Shown here: positions 61,878-64,000 of the stretch, in pieces
How the letters are laid out: each line of letters begins with the position of its first letter
Position numbering within the stretch: the first letter of the stretch is position 1
Assembly (NCBI RefSeq): GCF_032362555.1
Contig: NC_083507.1
Coordinates: 3,599,001-3,663,000 of the forward strand
Source: Amyelois transitella
Lineage: Eukaryota > Arthropoda > Insecta > Lepidoptera > Pyralidae
Length of the DNA: 64,000 nt
Direction: 5' to 3'
Translations under genes and position numbers: made by a program
Notes under the pieces: generated by a model
The model's input: only the letters and a program-made list of their open reading frames with translations
Told to the model about the DNA's origin: nothing
The model's database searches: none

Positions 61878-62588
61878 TATGTTAAGCTTTTCGAGGTACT
61901 TTTAAGTAATAATGCATGATCCTGTCTCGCGCCAAAAAAAAGCGACGATACCTATATCTCTCAGATATATAAGAGTACATCCGTGAATCAGTTCCACATT
62001 CACGCTTCTTGTGTTTTTTTCGCGAGGATGAGAGTGTGGACCGGGTAAGAAAGGCATATGAAATTTTGTATCAGGTGAATTTATAAGATAAACTAAACGC
62101 ACTTGCTTGACAGTTTAGATTGACACCACACAAATGCCTTACCATAGTGATACACAATCATTGTTAATTTTAATATCGACATTGTACCGTGGTTTTGAAC
62201 TTTTATTTGCTGTTTTGACGAGGTTTGACGTTATTACTTGATGCTTTTAGAGACAATGACTCTGTCTACTCTGTAATGGATAATACGTAGTATGTGTTTG
62301 AGTAAATAAGTAAAATATAGACACATAAAAGTAAGTGGGAAATTATATTATCGATATCGATACGAAATTCAATTTGCAATTGTCAAGAACGTCACGTCTC
62401 TAACAGGTACCTACTGTGTCGTATGTAAAAATTACATAAGGCTAAATAAATCAAATTCCAGGTAAATCTTACTTTATTCAATTATTTAACTATACGAATG
62501 AATTAGTCACTTTATATTTATGAATTCTTAACATTAATATCGTGGTTCTATTATTGCATTGTTATTTAAAAATATTGTGATTTTCAGA

Positions 62589-63261
62589 ATGGCCGGAGAC
62601 TCAGTCGACGAATCCCAGCTTAAAGGCTTGTCGAAATACTTCAACAGCCAAACCAACAGAGGCAGAGCAAATGTAAGAATCTTCAATTTTACTTAAAACA
62701 GTTAAATATCTTCTGTAACCTTCAGTGTTTTAAGGTTATATACTACTTAGTCCATTAAATCCATATAAACTTTTCTACGTCCAAAAGTACAGATTTAGAC
62801 TACTTAGTCTGTAGGATATTAACGTATACTACATCTACAAAATATAAGAAGACAAATATAATTAGGTAGATAAATAAGTTCTAAAGGAGATTGACCAAAT
62901 GACAGTTCAACTGTGTGATTATTCAAAAATACATGTCAATCCTTTCCTTAACTATTCAGATTCACAATTAATTTAACTAATATAGCCTCTGTTTATCTCT
63001 CCGTGATTGAGGTGTGGTTTTATGTATATCTACATATAATGAAACTAAACAGATGCTTGATTTTGTATTCTGAACAATAACTATTAAGGCTGCGGTATAC
63101 AGTAGGTAGTCAGATTTGGAGACTTCGTTATAAGAAGAAAAAATTTAAATGGACATGGACCACATTAAAATTATTTAATTTCTTTGCAGACCGCAAAGGC
63201 CACATATGCATTCTTCGGTGCGTTGATATTGTACTTCACCCTGAAACCCTCCAAGAAGTAA
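62589..63261 (+). CDS. ATPsynK: ATP synthase subunit k / DAPIT, canonical copy
   Basis: Two exons, 62589-62672 and 63190-63261, join in frame to 51 aa. Exon 1 ends 'LKGLSKYFNSQTNRGRAN' and exon 2 encodes 'TAKATYAFFGALILYFTLKP' plus SKK, a single hydrophobic helix. The length and motifs fit animal DAPIT (about 58 aa), a small inner-membrane subunit that stabilises ATP synthase dimers. The splice position, between Asn and Thr at phase 0, is the same as in the copy 2 kb upstream. An acceptor lies directly before the ATG, so the 5' UTR is probably split. AATAAA follows at 63347. Confidence 0.9.
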
Positions 63262-63346
63262 AAATTGACAGATTTCATAAACCTACTGTAAATTTTATTT
63301 TTAGCCTTATGATATTTATTTCAATAAGGGCAGTGTACATTTAGTT

Positions 63347-63352
63347 AATAAA
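63347..63352 (+). promoter_or_regulatory. Poly(A) signal of canonical subunit k gene
   Basis: AATAAA lies 85 bases after the stop codon. Confidence 0.6.
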
Positions 63353-63515
63353 AATCATGTAAAACTGTTTCACATATTTTTAATTTATTCGATTTTCCTT
63401 TAAAATGTAGGCAGATTACTAACAAATAGTAGTAACTAATAAACAATTGTTAAGTTTAAAATTTGCTTTTATTTTATTTCTTGTTAACTGTATTAATGAA
63501 TCTTCGAATAAGAAA

Positions 63516-64000
63516 GAAATGATAGTGAACAAAAGTAAATCAAAAACAATGATTTTTAGGGGAGAATATGACAGAATGTAAAATTTTGATAGGAGGAGAA
63601 AAAGTGGAACAAGTGAAAAAGTTTGTATACCTAGGTTCAAAGTTTACAGCAGATGAAAAGTGTGATAAGTGATATTGAAAGAAGAGTAAATGCTGGGAAC
63701 ATGGTGAACAGAACTTTGCATGCCCTTATGAGCAGTTAGAAGTTGTTCAAAATGGCTCGCTTGGCGGTGCATAAGGGTGTTTTTTACAACACTAATTTAT
63801 GGGTCTGACAGAAAAAGCACGAAAGTAGAATAAACGCGGTGGAAATGAGAGCGTTTAGGACTGTGATACATTTAAAATTGAGTGACATTATAAGGAACAG
63901 TGTGATAAGAAAAAGTTGTGATGTAAAAGAAGATGTAGTGACAGGAATAGAAAAGCGAATGCTTAGATTTGATCATGTCGAGAGGATGAATGAAAGCAGG
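63516..64000 (+). mobile_element. LINE fragment running off the window
   Basis: Matches the LINE at 17470-17990 closely, including 'attttgataggaggagaaaa', 'gatattgaaagaagagtaaa', 'atgagagcgtt' and 'catgtcgagaggatgaatga'. It is interrupted by frameshifts and stops and is cut by the window end. Confidence 0.85.

Larger units (their letters stand above)
60424..62588. other. Spacer between the two subunit k genes
   Basis: No gene is seen. It holds a Helitron-like fragment (60913-61113) and a perfect 52-bp palindrome (61826-61877). The acceptor directly before the next start codon (TTTTCAG|AATGG) suggests that an untranslated first exon of the second gene lies somewhere in this stretch. Confidence 0.55.

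Overview
This is a eukaryotic nuclear window, almost certainly from a moth or butterfly (Lepidoptera). It is AT-rich, its genes are split by GT-AG introns, and it is full of short interspersed repeats with (ATGT)n tails, Helitron-like fragments and an LTR retrotransposon remnant. No prokaryotic features, CRISPR array or rRNA are present. I reconstructed exons by translating both strands and checking that splice phases join; every gene below closes in frame from start to stop.

Layout. 1-8030: gene-poor DNA made of repeat fragments and long hairpins. 8258-13650 (minus): complete seven-exon WDR5/will-die-slowly gene (345 aa). 13970-18231: a repeat block with a tRNA-derived SINE, a rearranged SINE, and a Ty3-type LTR element that has lost its 5' coding half and sits inside a non-LTR retrotransposon. 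19266-24399 (plus): complete ten-exon phosphoglycerate kinase gene (415 aa). 28584-31923 and 32891-35928 (plus): two tandem genes for secreted proteins resembling vertebrate C16orf89 (377 and 381 aa), with identical intron positions and phases. 36508-49063 (plus): PDZD8 gene with 14 coding exons (962 aa) and a likely alternative short ending. 52339-58756 (plus): LRRC20-like gene with two alternative, mutually similar first coding exons (214 or 180 aa). 59861-60406 and 62589-63261 (plus): two tandem two-exon genes for the small ATP synthase subunit k/DAPIT (54 and 51 aa). The window ends inside another copy of the same LINE.

The genes are ordinary housekeeping or conserved animal genes and share no single pathway: chromatin scaffold (WDR5), glycolysis (Pgk), ER-contact-site lipid transfer (PDZD8) and mitochondrial ATP synthase (subunit k). 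I found no clearly new multi-gene system. The most interesting signals are structural: two tandem duplications; alternative first exons born by exon duplication; an alternative PDZD8 terminal exon; an exon fragment copied into a neighbouring intron; SINEs lying against splice acceptors; a SINE that shares its 3' end with the local LINE; and a set of long, nearly perfect short-spacer hairpins of unrelated sequence. One of those hairpins lies in a SINE copy where the other copies reveal the ancestral sequence, which points to snap-back template switching as the cause.
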